Assembly: GCA_039519185.1 (NCBI GenBank)
Contig: CM076851.1
Span: 94,314,387 to 94,378,386 of the forward strand
Length of the DNA: 64,000 bases
Source of the DNA: Astragalus membranaceus
Lineage: Eukaryota; Streptophyta; Magnoliopsida; Fabales; Fabaceae
Reading direction: 5' to 3'
Positions 20,988 to 35,200 of this stretch are shown piece after piece. The translations under genes and the position numbers were made by a program. The notes under the pieces were generated by a model. It made no database searches, was not told the origin of the DNA, and was given only the letters and a program-made list of their open reading frames with translations. Numbering within the stretch: position 1 is the first letter of the stretch; each line of letters begins with the position of its first letter.

Positions 20988-23187
20988 ATGCACCCATACA
21001 ACAGGCTACCGAGCAGTGGCCACTCTACGCCGTCTCCGCCTCCATCACCTCTCCGTTCACCGCGTCTCCGCCACGCCCGCTCCAAAACCGGCCGGTTTTC
21101 TCTAGCCCAACCGGCGGCCCGAACCGTCGCCCAGCGGCTCGCGTGGCTGTTCCTCTCCGGCCTCCTCCGCCGCCAAGGCGTGTTTCTCTTTGCTCCTCTC
21201 ATCTACATCTCCGGCATGCTCCTCTATTTTGGTACTTTCTCCTTCGACGTTGTTCCCATCATCAAGCACCAATCCGCCCCTGGCTCCGTCTACCGCAGCC
21301 CCCAACTCTATGCTAAGCTCCGTCCCGATATGGATGCCGATAATTCTTCCGCCGATGCGGTTTGTCTTTCTCGATTTTGCCTTTTCGTCTTTTCGGCCTA
21401 TTTTTTATTTTAATTTTTTTTGGAGGTTATTGTCGTTGGTTATTTAGTTTTTTGTTCCGGATGTTTCACGATTTCTGTGAAATTTGAATATGAAGATCTT
21501 GTGGTAAGGGTTCAATTTGTTGTCTTGCATTTTCTGTTTGGGCTGTTCAGAATCGATTCTTTTTCTGGTCTCATGTTCAATTTCTACATATGCTTTTACT
21601 TTCTGTTTTACGGTTGACTAGTTTTTTTTTTCATTGGCAAATGTTAGTCAGTTAGTTGAGTTGATGATTATTTTAGGTTTCTGGATTTGAGGCCTATCAC
21701 GTCGTAACACTCTTTTGGTGTTTCTTAGCTCAACAACCGAGCTACTTATCTGGGACACAAGTTGACTAGTTATGGGTTGTTTTATTTATTTATTGTCATT
21801 TTCTGGTTCTTTTGCTTCATGCTTCAAAGTAGAGAAGTGGTGCAAATATGGCCTACTCATGTATGCTAAGAAACGGTGATAGTTGAGTTTTGATAAATGG
21901 CTAAGGAAACTTAAACTTTTAAGGTTTGTAATGATTTTACTAGTCAAGTACTCAAGTTGTTTGACTGATCTGGATCCATTGTCACTGTAAAGTAAACTGT
22001 GTTTAAGTGGAGATTCCAATTGCTCTCTTGTTTCCTATATGATATGATGTTACCTTTGCTAGTAGAGAAAGCTTTTTTGCAACCCTCTGTAAGAAAAAGT
22101 ATAAAGGATATTGCAGTTGCTTGTAGATCTTGGTATTGTTGATAAGTAGATACTGATTCGTAGGGGCTAAGTAATTGTGAAATCTTGTTTGCGTTTTAAC
22201 TAGCCTGTTATTTGGAGATGAAGCGAGGAGAAACGATTTTGCCACATTGATGTATAGAAGTGTCTAGCGCCTTCCTTATTTTTATGATTACAACAGAGGT
22301 CTAAAGATCTGGAGTTTGGATAGGAAAAAGATCAGGCTGAATATCATACATTGAGAATTTGAGACTTCATGGACATCAAACCTAACCAGAGGTGCTTGGT
22401 AAGCCAGTTGGGTGTCACTAGGATACAAACCATTGGCAGAAGGATCAAAGTTCTTGACTGCTATTTATTGCTGTATACTTTCCTTTTTGTGCATTAGGTA
22501 TAGTTACTAACATCTGGCACTCTGATGTTGCCAACTGTCTGTGCTTTTGACAAGCTACGGACCATTGCTGTTAGAGTGGGGACTTTGTTAGGATCTGTTG
22601 TGAGGTAGTTATTGCTAACTACCATTATAAACATCCGAGGTATGAAAATCAACAGGATTCATTGTGCCTCCTTTTGTATCACTTTCTACCTGATTTTATG
22701 AAATTATCACTGTTTACTTGTATTTTTAATTCCTAGCTATTTCCTCCCTCTTTTATAACTAACTTGTTTCCGTTCCCCGACCTCCTAAGGGATTCACTTG
22801 AGATGATATTAATGATTAATAGAGTTAAAAGAGGGGAAATTCCCATTTATGTTTAGAGTTTCGTAGAATATCACAATATCTTTTGTCAGCAGATAAGAAT
22901 GTGTTCTAGTATCTTTTGTCACAATATCACAATATCTTTAGAATATCACAATATCTTTTAGTAACTTGGTACTTTATTGGAAATAATAAGGAAAAACTCC
23001 CCTGAATCCCTGATATAGATAAAGCACTGCACTAACTGCAAATCTTCATGAATTTGCACCTCTCTGTTTTAGGGCCCCAATTCTCTCTCAAATGACTTGC
23101 TAGTTTCCCTCTCACCCCTTCTTATTGTTTCAACTCAAAATAGTCCACCTCTCTAACTTTCTTAGTCCCAAATCCCAACTAATCCTG

Positions 23188-23222
<35 letters not shown>

Positions 23223-26200
23223 CCAGCTCTGTCAACTAATAGACCTAACATAATATATTATAGTATTTGCCTACGTACAATTCCAAAGTTGTGGACTACT
23301 GGAACCTAAAATTATGAGATATTTTTTTCCAGCAAACGTTAGGGGTCAACATTTGAATCTTTCCTACCAGGATTCTTGATATTTATCATCACTTGCTATG
23401 TATGACAATTTGTTATGACCATCCATCGTTCCATTTTTACTTTATTTAAATTTATTTGAATTATACTTCTTTCTAAATTTGAGTCTTGTTAATCTTTTCC
23501 TTAGTGCTTTATTGATTTCCATACCTCTTACTTCCAACTTGTTTTGCTGTTAAGTTGGATACTTCTAGTGACAGCAGAAATTAAATTCCTTTCAGATATC
23601 AACAATATGGAAAAGTCCATATAAAGGCGGTGAGTGGAAACCGTGTGTACACAAATCTTCAGAAGGTATAATATGGTTAGTGTTGTGGCACAGTATGATC
23701 AAAATTTCCCCTTATGCTTATTTGGTGGTTTGGTGTCATTGACTAAGTTTTATAAGTAATGCATTGGTACATCTTGGTGTTAATGCTAATAAAATTTAAA
23801 ACATTCGTTCAGTTTGCTGTTTATCATTCATATACTGTTCAAACTAATACCGTTTGTCTTTTTTTTTTACAAGAATACCTTTTTCATTTAGTGGATAAAT
23901 TTCTCTGTCATTTTTCACAAAAGTCATCTGTGTAAACTGAATTAAGGACAGTCTACCTAATAGCTATATGAAGTAGATTTATTATTTAAAAACTAAAATG
24001 AAACAAATTATTATTTATTTTGTTTTCATGCCTGTTAGTTATATATTTGTTGCTTAGTTTTCCTCACAGAAGAGGGTGAGAACTCACCTTAGTTCAGGGG
24101 AAATGAATAATGTAGCATGTGACATGTTAGATAGCAATAGTTTTGCATTAGGTTTTTGTTTGTGTGAGATTGTGTGTAATAGAACCCACACAAATTCTAA
24201 GGATAAAACTGAGAAACTTTTTTGTATTAACTAAGTACAGAAGATAGTTCCCCTTGTAGTACAATGAAATAGTAATGGAAATTGCAATGGATGAAGGAAT
24301 AACCTCCTTGAAGAAATGGAAAATACAAAGATAAATGATACTCCCACTGTGGGAATACCCCCAACTGAGATGAGAATAATTCTCAGTCCTCAGTCCCAAT
24401 TTCCACTTCACAAATCTCTCTCCCCTCTTATTATGTTAACCTTTTCCTATATACCCACTCCTCCTCATTTTCCCTCCTAGAACTCCTGGAATATTTTGCC
24501 CTCACATTAATAGTGGACCTAACATTAATAGCGGGCCTATCAATATCCCCCCCAAAAGATTCACCTTGTCCTCAAGGTGAAAATGGAGAGAAACGCTTGT
24601 GAAGGAGCTAACCATTGGATTCCACTGCCTGAAACATAGGGGCCATTTTATGCCCAAATAGTATCCTCCACTAGGATCCCATTGCTTGGAATACTTAGAC
24701 AAGATACCAGTTGCAGCTGAAAAGTGTCCTTCCCTTGCAATTAAAAGTGAGGTCTCATTGCTTCCATCTTAATTTGTTGCACTTCCTTGCGTCCCATTGT
24801 TGTAATCTCTTCATCTCTGTTTTATATTTACAAAACAGAGGGAGAGGGATAATGCTGTGGTGACAAACTTCCTCAGTGAGCCTATCAGTGTGGTTTGTTT
24901 TCAGTTCAATCCCAGAAGTTGTTATTACTCAAGCTGGTAAAAGAGTAGCAGCATATTGTCACACATTTTAGTGGAGTTAGGGGGTGAAGGAAATGTTTGT
25001 TTCTAAGATTTGAATCCTAGACATCTTTCTTCAAACTTCTTCACGTCCGTTAGTTCACTGTTAGATTACAGATGTAAGGAGGGTAAAATGGGAAATATTG
25101 GAAATACTCCCTTGTAATAGGATGGAAATTAACAGAATTAGACAGGTGGCAAAGAGAGATTTGTGGGAAGCTGTCGTAGTCGCCTAACATTGCCATAAGC
25201 GCAACAACTGAAAAGAAGGTTCAACGAACCATTTCAGCAAAGGAGATGAGAAGTTACGGGTGTAAGGAGAAAGAAAAAGGAGGGGTAAAGATGGAATTAC
25301 AGAAATGGGTTATTCACCCTTGATACAAAATCCTTTTTTGGCGAATCTACTCCACTCACGAGTTGTGATAGTTATTATATCCAGACCGATAAAGTAAAAA
25401 CAAGCACCATGAGGGGTAGGCTAAGCATGCTAAGAGGCTACTGAAGAGTTGATGATATTTTCTTGTAAGATAAAAAATTCCCAATTTCATTAAGACAAAG
25501 AGAAGAGTTCAAAAGGAAAGAAGGATGAGATGTTCTCTTAAAATTAAAACAAAAAGCAAATGTGGAACAAAAAAGATCAGTGTTGCAAAGCAACCCAATC
25601 TCTGAACTATTTCTATGGTCCCTTTCAGCCCTGTGCTCTATGCCATATGGAAGCCAAATGCCTAAGCTTACCCCAATTATTTGTCTCCTTAATAATGTGA
25701 GAGTTACTCTCTAGTCAAATACACCAAAGTGTAGCAAATATTGCTCATTTCCACAATTATTTGGTTTCTCTACTTTTGCCTAAATCTGTAGAAATTCAAC
25801 TTACATATTCTAACTAACATACTCCAAAAACGCTAAATAAAAATTCATAAAGAAGTAGTGGCAGTGCATTGTAAGAATAGATGAGGTACTAACTTTGAGC
25901 TTGTGCTATAAATAACACATTTCAGGTGAAATTGCCTTTTGTAGCGTTCAAACCCATAGCATGTCAATGGTACTTGGTATAAATCCTACTAAGTACAGTT
26001 GTCCAAATAAAAGTGTTAATCTTACAGGGGGCTTTGGATTTGCAAGGGATTTAACAGGGTGGGACATTTCTCTATTCGATGAAGCAGTAAAGATTTGTAA
26101 AACAGAATTTGCAGAAAATCATCCCAGAAGAATCAAAGAGAACAAATTCTTTTCTATGGGTCTTGAGGGAAAATGAATGAAGTCATTGACATCCAAAAGA

Positions 26201-29200
26201 ACCATAAATATAGAGTATTCTTTTTTGTTGTTTAAGTTATGAAAAAACTGGAAATCCCAAGAAATAATGGAATGTTAATTACTATGCAAGTCACGGCTAG
26301 GAGAGTTGTCCAGGAAACAGATGATTGAGCCTAGGAAAAACTAACTTTTGTGCTGAAAGTGCTGGTTAACTTATAAGTGGGCTGTTCGTAATCGTATTGC
26401 AATAACTTAACATTGATCTTATTGCAGTATATTGTGTGCTTTTATATCCAGGAAATTATGTTTGCCCTTCTGCCAATATACTGTATTCTATTAACATCAA
26501 TGTAAATATCTTATGAATCTGATAGGTCTTCCTGAATCAAATGGATACATTTATGTAGAGGCTAATGGTGGCTTAAATCAGCAAAGGGCATCGGTTAGTT
26601 TTCCAAACATTCTTTTTTTGTGTTTGCTTAAAGTTCGCTAAATTTAGCCGTACTCTCGACTTCTTCATGTATTAATGTTGTGCTTTATAGATATGCAATG
26701 CTGTTGCTGTGGCTGGCTATCTTAATGCTACACTTCTGATTCCAAATTTCCATTTTCATAGCATATGGAAAGATCCTAGGTATGTTTGTTTTCTTATCTT
26801 TTAATTTGAGTTTTTCTGGACTAAAGAAGTCTAGTAATTTATGTTGACATTGTAATATCTAGATCTTTGTTATTAACAAACCCCAAGTCAGAAAGTATAT
26901 ACTTGAATATGAATACTTCTACTTACTAATAACAAGTTTTGTACACATTTATATACAAGAGATGTATAATCTAATATAACTGTGATCTTCTCAGGATCCT
27001 ATAATTATGGGATCAAATCATTTCATAATAATCAAGAAGGGATAATTGATAACATATATTTTAATATCTCAACACTCACCATCATGGTGGAGCATATGCA
27101 TCATATTATCCATCTTGTCACATATGTAAGAAATTATTCTAGGACCCCATAGAGATTTAGTAAAGATATCAACAAGTTGATCATTAGAATTGACAAAAGA
27201 TCTTTTCTCTAAGTTAATGAATGCTTTGTTCTTGTGTGAAAAATGTAAATGGATATGCTTTGTCCTTTCGTGAAAAACTAGACTTGAAGAAAGATGAAAA
27301 GCTGATTAGTTATCGCACACAAGTTCCATAAAACCAATCTCACAAAATTGTTCTTGCAGTAAATGTTTCAACCACAAAAGCTCTCATGTGACATGAGCCA
27401 TAGCCTGATACTTAGCTTTTGTACTCGATTGAGCAACCACAACCCGCTTCTTTCTCTTCCATGATATCAAAGTTACACCAATGAGTATGCAATAACCTGA
27501 AGTAGACTGTTTATCACCTGCATCTCCTGTCCAATCTGCATCTGAATACCCAATAATATCATTGTGACCACTATCAGTGAAAACAAGTTCCTTACCAGGT
27601 GACCCTTTGATGTACTTACGAATCCAAAAAACAACTGCATTCTAGTAGTTTTCACATGGAGAGTCAAGGAACTGACTTATTGATGATTGTGCCATTAAGC
27701 TATGATTTTTGAGGATTGATGACCATGTTTGAGCTTTTTGTTTGTGATTTAATTTTGAGTATTTATTTGTGTGGATTTGCAATTGTTGGCATTACGGCCA
27801 CTATCTTCGGTGTATCAGTCAGTCCATGATCTGCTATATGATTTCTAGGGTTGATTATTTTGCCCACAATCTGCTATATGATTTCTGGGGTTGGTTGCTT
27901 TGCACCACTATCTGTGATTACTTTTTATGTTTCTTATAAAATCACACTATTATAATATATAATAAGTTTGTTGCTAGTTGTTCCAATGTTGATCAAGGTG
28001 TTTTCAAGACTAAATCGTTTCATATTGTTTCGATATTCCAGCAAGTTCAGCGACATTTATGATGAAGAATATTTTGTCGGTGCCTTGAAAAACGATGTAC
28101 GTGTGGTTGAAAAGATTCCCGAGTACCTGATGGAAAGATTTGGCAGCAACTTGACAAATGTTTACAATTTTAGGATCAAGGCATGGTCATCCATTCAGTA
28201 TTACAGAGATGTGGTGCTTCCAAAGTTACTTGAAGAAAAGTGAGTGTATGATATTCGTAGTATGAAACTATTGCTTATTGTCATTGATCTCTAATGGTTA
28301 AACTGTTTAGAGTAATTGGTACTTGTCCATGGTATTTGGAAAAAGGGGGTCCAAAACATTATGGTATTGTGGCCATTCTCCTGCATTATAGTGGATTTAG
28401 CTTCAATAAAATTCTAGGTTTTTTTTAGCAATTATCATTATTATTACTAAAATGCTAAATTATAAGAGTTTTCACTTTTCCTAGTTTGTTTTTTTAATGG
28501 TGCGTTTGATACACACTGAGCACAGTATAGGTAGAACTATACAAGGCAAACACTCTAGTCACAACACACAACCCAAGCACAACAATATGGAATTTACCGC
28601 AATTCCCTTTGTACGGTACAGTTTTTATTGTGGTACATATTATATAGTAAGTGTGATTATCTTGTTTTTGGTTGAAATAGTAACTGTGATTATCTTAATA
28701 TAATATTTATTATTACATATATTATAGAATTATAATATAATGTAGTATAACATATGTGAACATATATGTATGTTATATACTTATTTATCTTTTTGAGAGA
28801 GAGAACACATAGTTGTTGAGCAAAAAATGAAAATGAGTATTTTTTTAGTAATTGTCCTATAGCTTGTTGAGTAACAACATTTTAGAGTTTTGTCATGTTA
28901 CTTATAGATTTGTTTTGTTATGCTAAAATCAATATATTAGAGGGAGAAAAACATATTTAAACCTTCCAACTATGTTGTTAGGACCCTCTTGAACAGAGAA
29001 ACGGAGGACTGAAAAAAGGGTTATACGGCCTTGAATTTCATTGATTGTAGAAAAAAGATTACACAGAGGAGCTATCTCCCCTTCCACTAGAGCTTCTTTA
29101 GTTTACAACTTCAAAATTATTTCCTACTTCTACCAGGAAAGGCTAGTCCTATTTATAAACTTTAGGACTAACAACTATAGTTAAGTCTTAACAGAATTAC

Positions 29201-32200
29201 AGATTACCCCATTACAGAAAAATAACTATATTGACCCTGTTTGATGGTTCCAGATTTCCCTTCAATCATGCAGGGTTATAAGGATTTCACCTTTTGCAAA
29301 TAGATTGTCGTTTGATGCTCCTCCAGCTGTCCAGCGCCTCCGATGCTTAGCAAATTATGAGGCTTTACGATTCTCAAGTCCTATATTGACCCTGAGTGAA
29401 TCCTTGGTCGAAAGAATGAGGGAAAAAAGCATAGCGAGTGGTGGCAAATATGTCTCCATACATCTTCGTTTTGAAGAGGTTAGTTTTGATCAGATACAAA
29501 TATGGTTTTGATGTATGAAAGGTGACATTACATAATGATTTTTGCTATGTCTTTTTCGAATTGCTTCCCCATGTACAGGATATGGTTGCTTTCTCTTGTT
29601 GTGTTTTTGATGGTGGAAAACAGGAGAGTGATGACATGGTTGCAGCAAGGGAAAGAGGTTGGAAAGGGAAGTTTACAAAACCTGGACGAGTTATACGTCC
29701 TGGAGCAATCAGGATCAACGGGAAGTGTCCTCTCACTCCATTAGAGGTATTACTTGCTAAATTTTAACTTCTCTTGGTTTATATGAAGATTGTTGGAGTT
29801 ATAGAGTTAATTTTATTGGGTGTATAAAAGAAGTAAAGGAATATCCTAACTAATAAAATTGTATCGATATGATGCGAATGATATTGTGGATCTTGTTATG
29901 GAAGATAAAGCACTAAACTATAAGATTTATAGTAAAAGTATACTTTTAATTCTAATTAAATAAAAGAAATCATGAAAATAAGGAACTGTGGCAACTAGTT
30001 CTGAGAAAGATACTTGTAAAATATTTTATGTAAAATAATTATTTGGTGGATATTTTTAAGATATTCTAACACTCACCCCCTCAAGTTAATGCTTACAAAG
30101 CTGTAAACTTATTACAAATGAAACTATTGAAAAAGAAATAAACCAAACAATATAATTTGAGATTGGAGGTCATTGAGGCCAGATCTAATCTGGGAGACAG
30201 AAATCAGGTAGATTCAGGACTATGACTGAAGTTGCATCTACTTCATTTGGACAGTTGGGGCGAAATTGCTTCTTTGGGATAACCGTGCATAAAACTACTT
30301 ATCTGGTATAGTTTCAAGCCATAATGCTTCTCTTGGAGAGCCAAGGATGAATTACTTCTTTGGGATTGATGGGGTGAAATTTCATCTAAGATAGCCAGAA
30401 GTTGCCGGAAGGACAGGACATTAAGATGAATTGATCTAAGGCTTCTGAGATAGATTTCCAGAAACGGTTGGCAGAAAAACGAACTAACAAAGGAGCGGTG
30501 GCGGATCTTAGTTAGGGCCCAGGTAGGCCACGACCCACCCCAAAAAATCATACGTGAAATTACTATAATACCCCTTTTCTTTAAAAAACAACTAATTATA
30601 TATAATGTTTGCGCACGTTTTAACCAAACACGAGCGTGGCCTAGTGGTTGTGTGGCCATTTAGTCAGTGGTGCATCCCGTTTTCAACTCCTGTTGGGTAA
30701 CTTTTATTTGTTTTTTCTTATTTTAGAATTCATTTAATCATTTACTGAAAATGCATAAAAACTTAATAATTGTACCTAAGAGGATCGAACTTTGATCCTA
30801 ATAGTTGCAACATGACTTAATTACCAATAGGCTACAATGTTGCATTTTATTAACTATAAGAAACTTTTTTTTTTTGACAAAAACTATAAGAAGGTTTTTT
30901 TTTGACAAAAAAAACTATAAGAAAGTTAATTTTTATAAAGTTCACCAAATAATAATTTTTATGTTTTGTTCATATTTTTAATATTATATAATAAGATTTT
31001 TGCACATCTCTTATATTAGAATTAGGAATTATAAATTATAAATCAATGGTTGATAATTTTTGAAAAAACATATTTCCAACATTTTAAAATCAAAATCAAA
31101 TTAAATTAAAATTATTTTTTTACAAACAACTTCGGTTAAGATCTATGTGAAATCTAAATTATTTTTTTAGTTATTTAATTTTGTTTATGAATAACTATTA
31201 ATCTATAGTTATTTATTTTAATCGTATTTTCTCCAAGCTCCACCATTGCTCTTACGCCTCTCCTACACATGCGTAACCTTCTCCGTCTCCGCCTCTCCTA
31301 CACTCGCTGTTCCTCATCATCGTTGGTCTCTGCCTCCATAGTAGTCAAAATCGAGATTTTGCTTAATATCGGGAGGGGGATAGCGAAATCGCAAACCGTA
31401 AATCTCAAGTAGAATCGGAAGATTCTACCGAAAAAAAGTTGTAGGAATTTGTAGAATCGGGAGGGGCAAACAAAATCGTAAACTCGTAAATCGCAAGTAG
31501 AATCGGAAGATTCTACCGAGATGTAGATATTACTATAAACTAATATAGCTCATAAGTTCACAAGTCTTAATCAAAATTAAACAACCAATTTCACCAAGAA
31601 TTGGAGTGTTAAACATAAACCAGCAACCAAATCCTCCAAGGAAATTACTAAAAGTTTACACATAAAAGTCTAAGTTTAAAGAAATCACATAAAGCCTAAA
31701 TCAAATCACTCATATTGATATTAGGCACATCACCCATAATATCTTCATCTTCATCTTCATTAATCTCATCATTAATATCATATGCCCCATAAGCATCTCC
31801 CAAATAATCATCTCCCACATAATCATCTCCCACATAACCTTCACCATAATCACCTCCATCATCTCCATCATTTCCTCCATCATCAACAATATCAAGTTCA
31901 TCCACAGGTACAACAGATGTAGCACTAATACTACCAACCCTATCATTACCAATCAAGTCTTCATCTAAATCAACACCACCCTCAGGTGCATTTTCTTCCT
32001 CATCTTCACCCATGATCCAATCATCATCATTGAAATCTTCAATATCTAGAGACCGTTTTCCCCTTTGTCTTATTCTTAACTAATCTTCCATTTGCCATCA
32101 CATACACAAGATCGTTCATTTTTGGTTGCAGCAATCGGTTTCTTTTCTTGCTATGGACCTACACAATTTAGAAAAACTAACTTGAAATACCTATCACAAA

Positions 32201-35200
32201 ACACTTAAGAGAAATAAATATACTAATAATGTGAAATCATACCATCTCAAATGCACTCCAGTTCCTCTCACAACCTGAAGAACTACATGTCAAGTTCAAG
32301 ACACGCATAGCAAACCATTTTAACAATGGTGTTGAATCACCATAAGATTCCCACCATTGAGCCGGTGTCTTGGTTTTTAGAGCACGCCGAGCTAATTCAT
32401 CACCAAATAAACCTTTTCTAGCCTTGAAAAGCTCAAGGTGTTCATCAATTTTTGCCACTTTGTCATAATCATAATTCAACATCCTTTTCAAATAGGCATA
32501 CATCCTATTCTTCACTTCCTCATCAGGTGTGAAGTTGAGTTGGTAATGCAACATTGGATTGAGATAATACCCCGCAGCATGCAAAGGTCTATGGAGTTGT
32601 TTGTCCCACCTATCATCAATAATCTTCCACAAAGGCATGTATCTAAGGTATGGAAAAAATGATTAAATTAGTTTATACTTTATGGTAAAATACTAAACTA
32701 ATGCTACACTAATGCAATAAATAAATAGTCTACCTCCTCTTGTTGTTTTTGAAGGCTTGTTGAATCTGCTCTTTACATTGATCCATTGATTCATATATGA
32801 ACGCCATTGCTGGACTATCATCAGAATCAACCATTCGCAAAACTTTAAGCAATGGAAAAGCACCTTTTACGCAAATCACTACATCCTGCCAAAATTTGGT
32901 ATCTAAGACTATGTTTTCAACCTCTTTGCCCAAATCCAGCTTCGCAAATTGGCTTCGTTTCCATTGCTTAGAAGTGAACATTTGTAGAAGTGCTCCCCTA
33001 TTATCATTCAGACTTCCCAAACTCAGATAAGATGTTGCAAAACGTGTGGCACCATGTCTAACCAATTCACCACCACCCCCCGTAAAGAAATGCAATAAAC
33101 GAACAAGACTAGACCGAAGATATATGAACTTTGCGAGCTTCCTACCTTTAGCAATGGCCACCTTATGAAGTGGCAACTTGCTCTCAAAATCCTCTAACAT
33201 TAAATCAATGCAATGAGCCGCACAAGGTGTCCAGTAAATGCAAGGCCTCTTCTGCATCAGCATCTCTCCAGCCAACTTATAATTAGCAGCATTGTCTGTC
33301 ACAATCTGGACAACATTTTCTTCCCCAACCTCATCAATAACATCCTCCATCATCTCCAAAATCTTATCAGCTGTTTTTGAAATACCAGAAGCATCAATTG
33401 ATTTTAAAAAGAATGTTCCCTTAGGACTATGTACGCAGAAATTGAGGAGAGTCCTCTTTCTTTGATCTGTCCATCCATCTGTCATAATGGTGCATCCAAA
33501 CTTCTTCCAATACTCTCTATGCTCCTCCTTGATGGAATGTGTGGCCTCAACTTTTTTCTTCAACAATGGCTCCCTAATGTCATGATAGGACGGTGGGGTA
33601 TAACCATTTCCAAACCGCGAAATCCCTTTTACCATTTTCATGAATTCATCATTTCTTGCAACATTAAACGAGATACAATTATCATAAAAGAATGTTGCAA
33701 CCTGTAAATCTAGTTCTTCTTTCTCTTTCTGCTTGAATACATTGTTGATTGTTGGTTGAGAAGTGATACCCTTCTTGAAAATATTAGAAACACTTGGCTG
33801 CGAAACTTCAACCCTTTTTCTTTTCCAAACGTCACGGAGGTCAACTTCGGCTACTTCTACTTCATCCGATTGAGGGGGAGTTCTTTTATCAATCAATTTC
33901 TTTTGCATATCAACTACAATATTCCACATTTGCTCCCGAACATTATCCGGGACAGCTCTGCACTCTTCAACATCTTTCTTTGTGCAAGTTAACTGGTGCT
34001 TCAGTCGGTAAATTCCCCCGCTAGCCATCACTTTGTGACAATATTTGCATTTAACTTTGTTTCCTTCAATAAGTGTACCGTGTGCCCAGCCTATATCTTG
34101 TCGCTGTCCAGGTGCATTTTTCGGCAAGGTTCGGCCTCTAACAGTCGTCCCAACACTTGGATTGCCAACACTTGGGGTCCCAACACCTGGATTGCCAACA
34201 CTTGGGGTCCCAACACTTGCGGTTGATTCAGTTGTTGAAATAGGAGGCCTACCACGTCCCCTTCCAGCCATGATCTAAACAAAAACACTGTACAGAACCA
34301 GGAAGAAAATGGAAACCAAAATCACAAACACAAGCCCAGTAGAAACGCACGACCAGTAGCCCAGCAGAAACAGCACCAGAGGAAAACCCAGCGACAGAGG
34401 AAATGGAGGTGCGACAGAGGGAGCTTGCGTGAAAACCCAGCGACAGAGGAAATGAAGAAAACGAACGCAGGGAGAGAGGAGTGGAGGTGCTTGCGTGAGA
34501 ACCCAGCGACAGAGGAAATGAAGAAAACGAACGCAGGGAGAGAGGAATCAGGAATGGAGGTGCTTGCGTGAGAGAGGAGGGCTACGAGAAAGGAGAGATG
34601 AATCAGGAACGCAGAGGAATCAGGAATTAGGGTTCAAAACCTTAAATTTCGGGTAAAAACGCAAATTGGGTCGCGAACCCCAACCCGTTTGCACTGTCTT
34701 CCAAATTGGAATTCTGATACGATTTTCACATGGAAATCGTGATTTTGATCGCAATTCATACGATTGTACGATAATCGCACGATTCTGTATAATTTGCGAT
34801 TTTTCATACGATTCGAATCGCAGGGGGTAGTAGAATCGTAATATCGGACGATTTTACAAGTAAAATCTCGATTTTACAAGTAAAATCTCGATTTTGACTA
34901 CTATGTCTGCCTCCACGTTCCTTGTCCGTCTTGTTTCTCATCACCGTTGTTGCGTTTGATTTGTTACTTAATTTTCTCTACATTGTCTTTCGACTCTCGG
35001 TATCATCTTCTCATCACCATCGAGTTTTTCATTCTGGCGAATTTCTGAAGGTAAGTGTTTGTGTGTCTGCGTCTCTGTTCATGCCATTGAGTTTCCATGT
35101 CTCTTTCATTAGCGGCCCACCCAAGAATTTTAGTCAAGATCCGCCACTACAAAGGAGGAAGTTGGGAGAGAACGGATGGCTGGAACTTTTGCATGTTCAA

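Larger units (their letters stand above)
31337..34905 (-). mobile_element. hAT transposon (3569 bp) with BED-type transposase
   Basis: Terminal inverted repeats of 24 bp match perfectly (starting CATAGTAGTCAAAATCGAG). They are flanked by the 8-bp duplication TCTGCCTC (31329-31336 and 34906-34913), the hAT hallmark. Subterminal GAATCGGAAGATTCTACCG repeats lie near 31411 and 31500, and a 20-bp direct repeat lies at the right end (34862-34897). One transposase gene on the minus strand fills the centre. A perfect duplication and perfect TIRs suggest a fairly recent insertion. Confidence 0.93.
30496..35149. mobile_element. Non-autonomous hAT-type element with a larger hAT copy nested inside
   Basis: The ends are CGGTGGCGGATCTTA on the left and its near reverse complement on the right (TAGTGGCGGATCTTG when read inward). 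They are flanked by a perfect 8-bp duplication CAAAGGAG (30488-30495 and 35150-35157). Without the nested copy (31337-34905 plus one 8-bp duplication) it is about 1.08 kb and AT-rich. It carries two tRNA-like stretches (30632-30840) and CCTCTCC-rich blocks near the nested insertion. It has no transposase of its own. Confidence 0.8.

Noticed and set aside
25961..26176. 71-codon ORF in intron 2
   Set aside because: No family recognised and it is not needed for frame closure of the host gene. It could be a transposon scrap.
30632..30700. A true tRNA gene
   Set aside because: Box A/B-like motifs are present but no acceptor stem or anticodon arm can be drawn.
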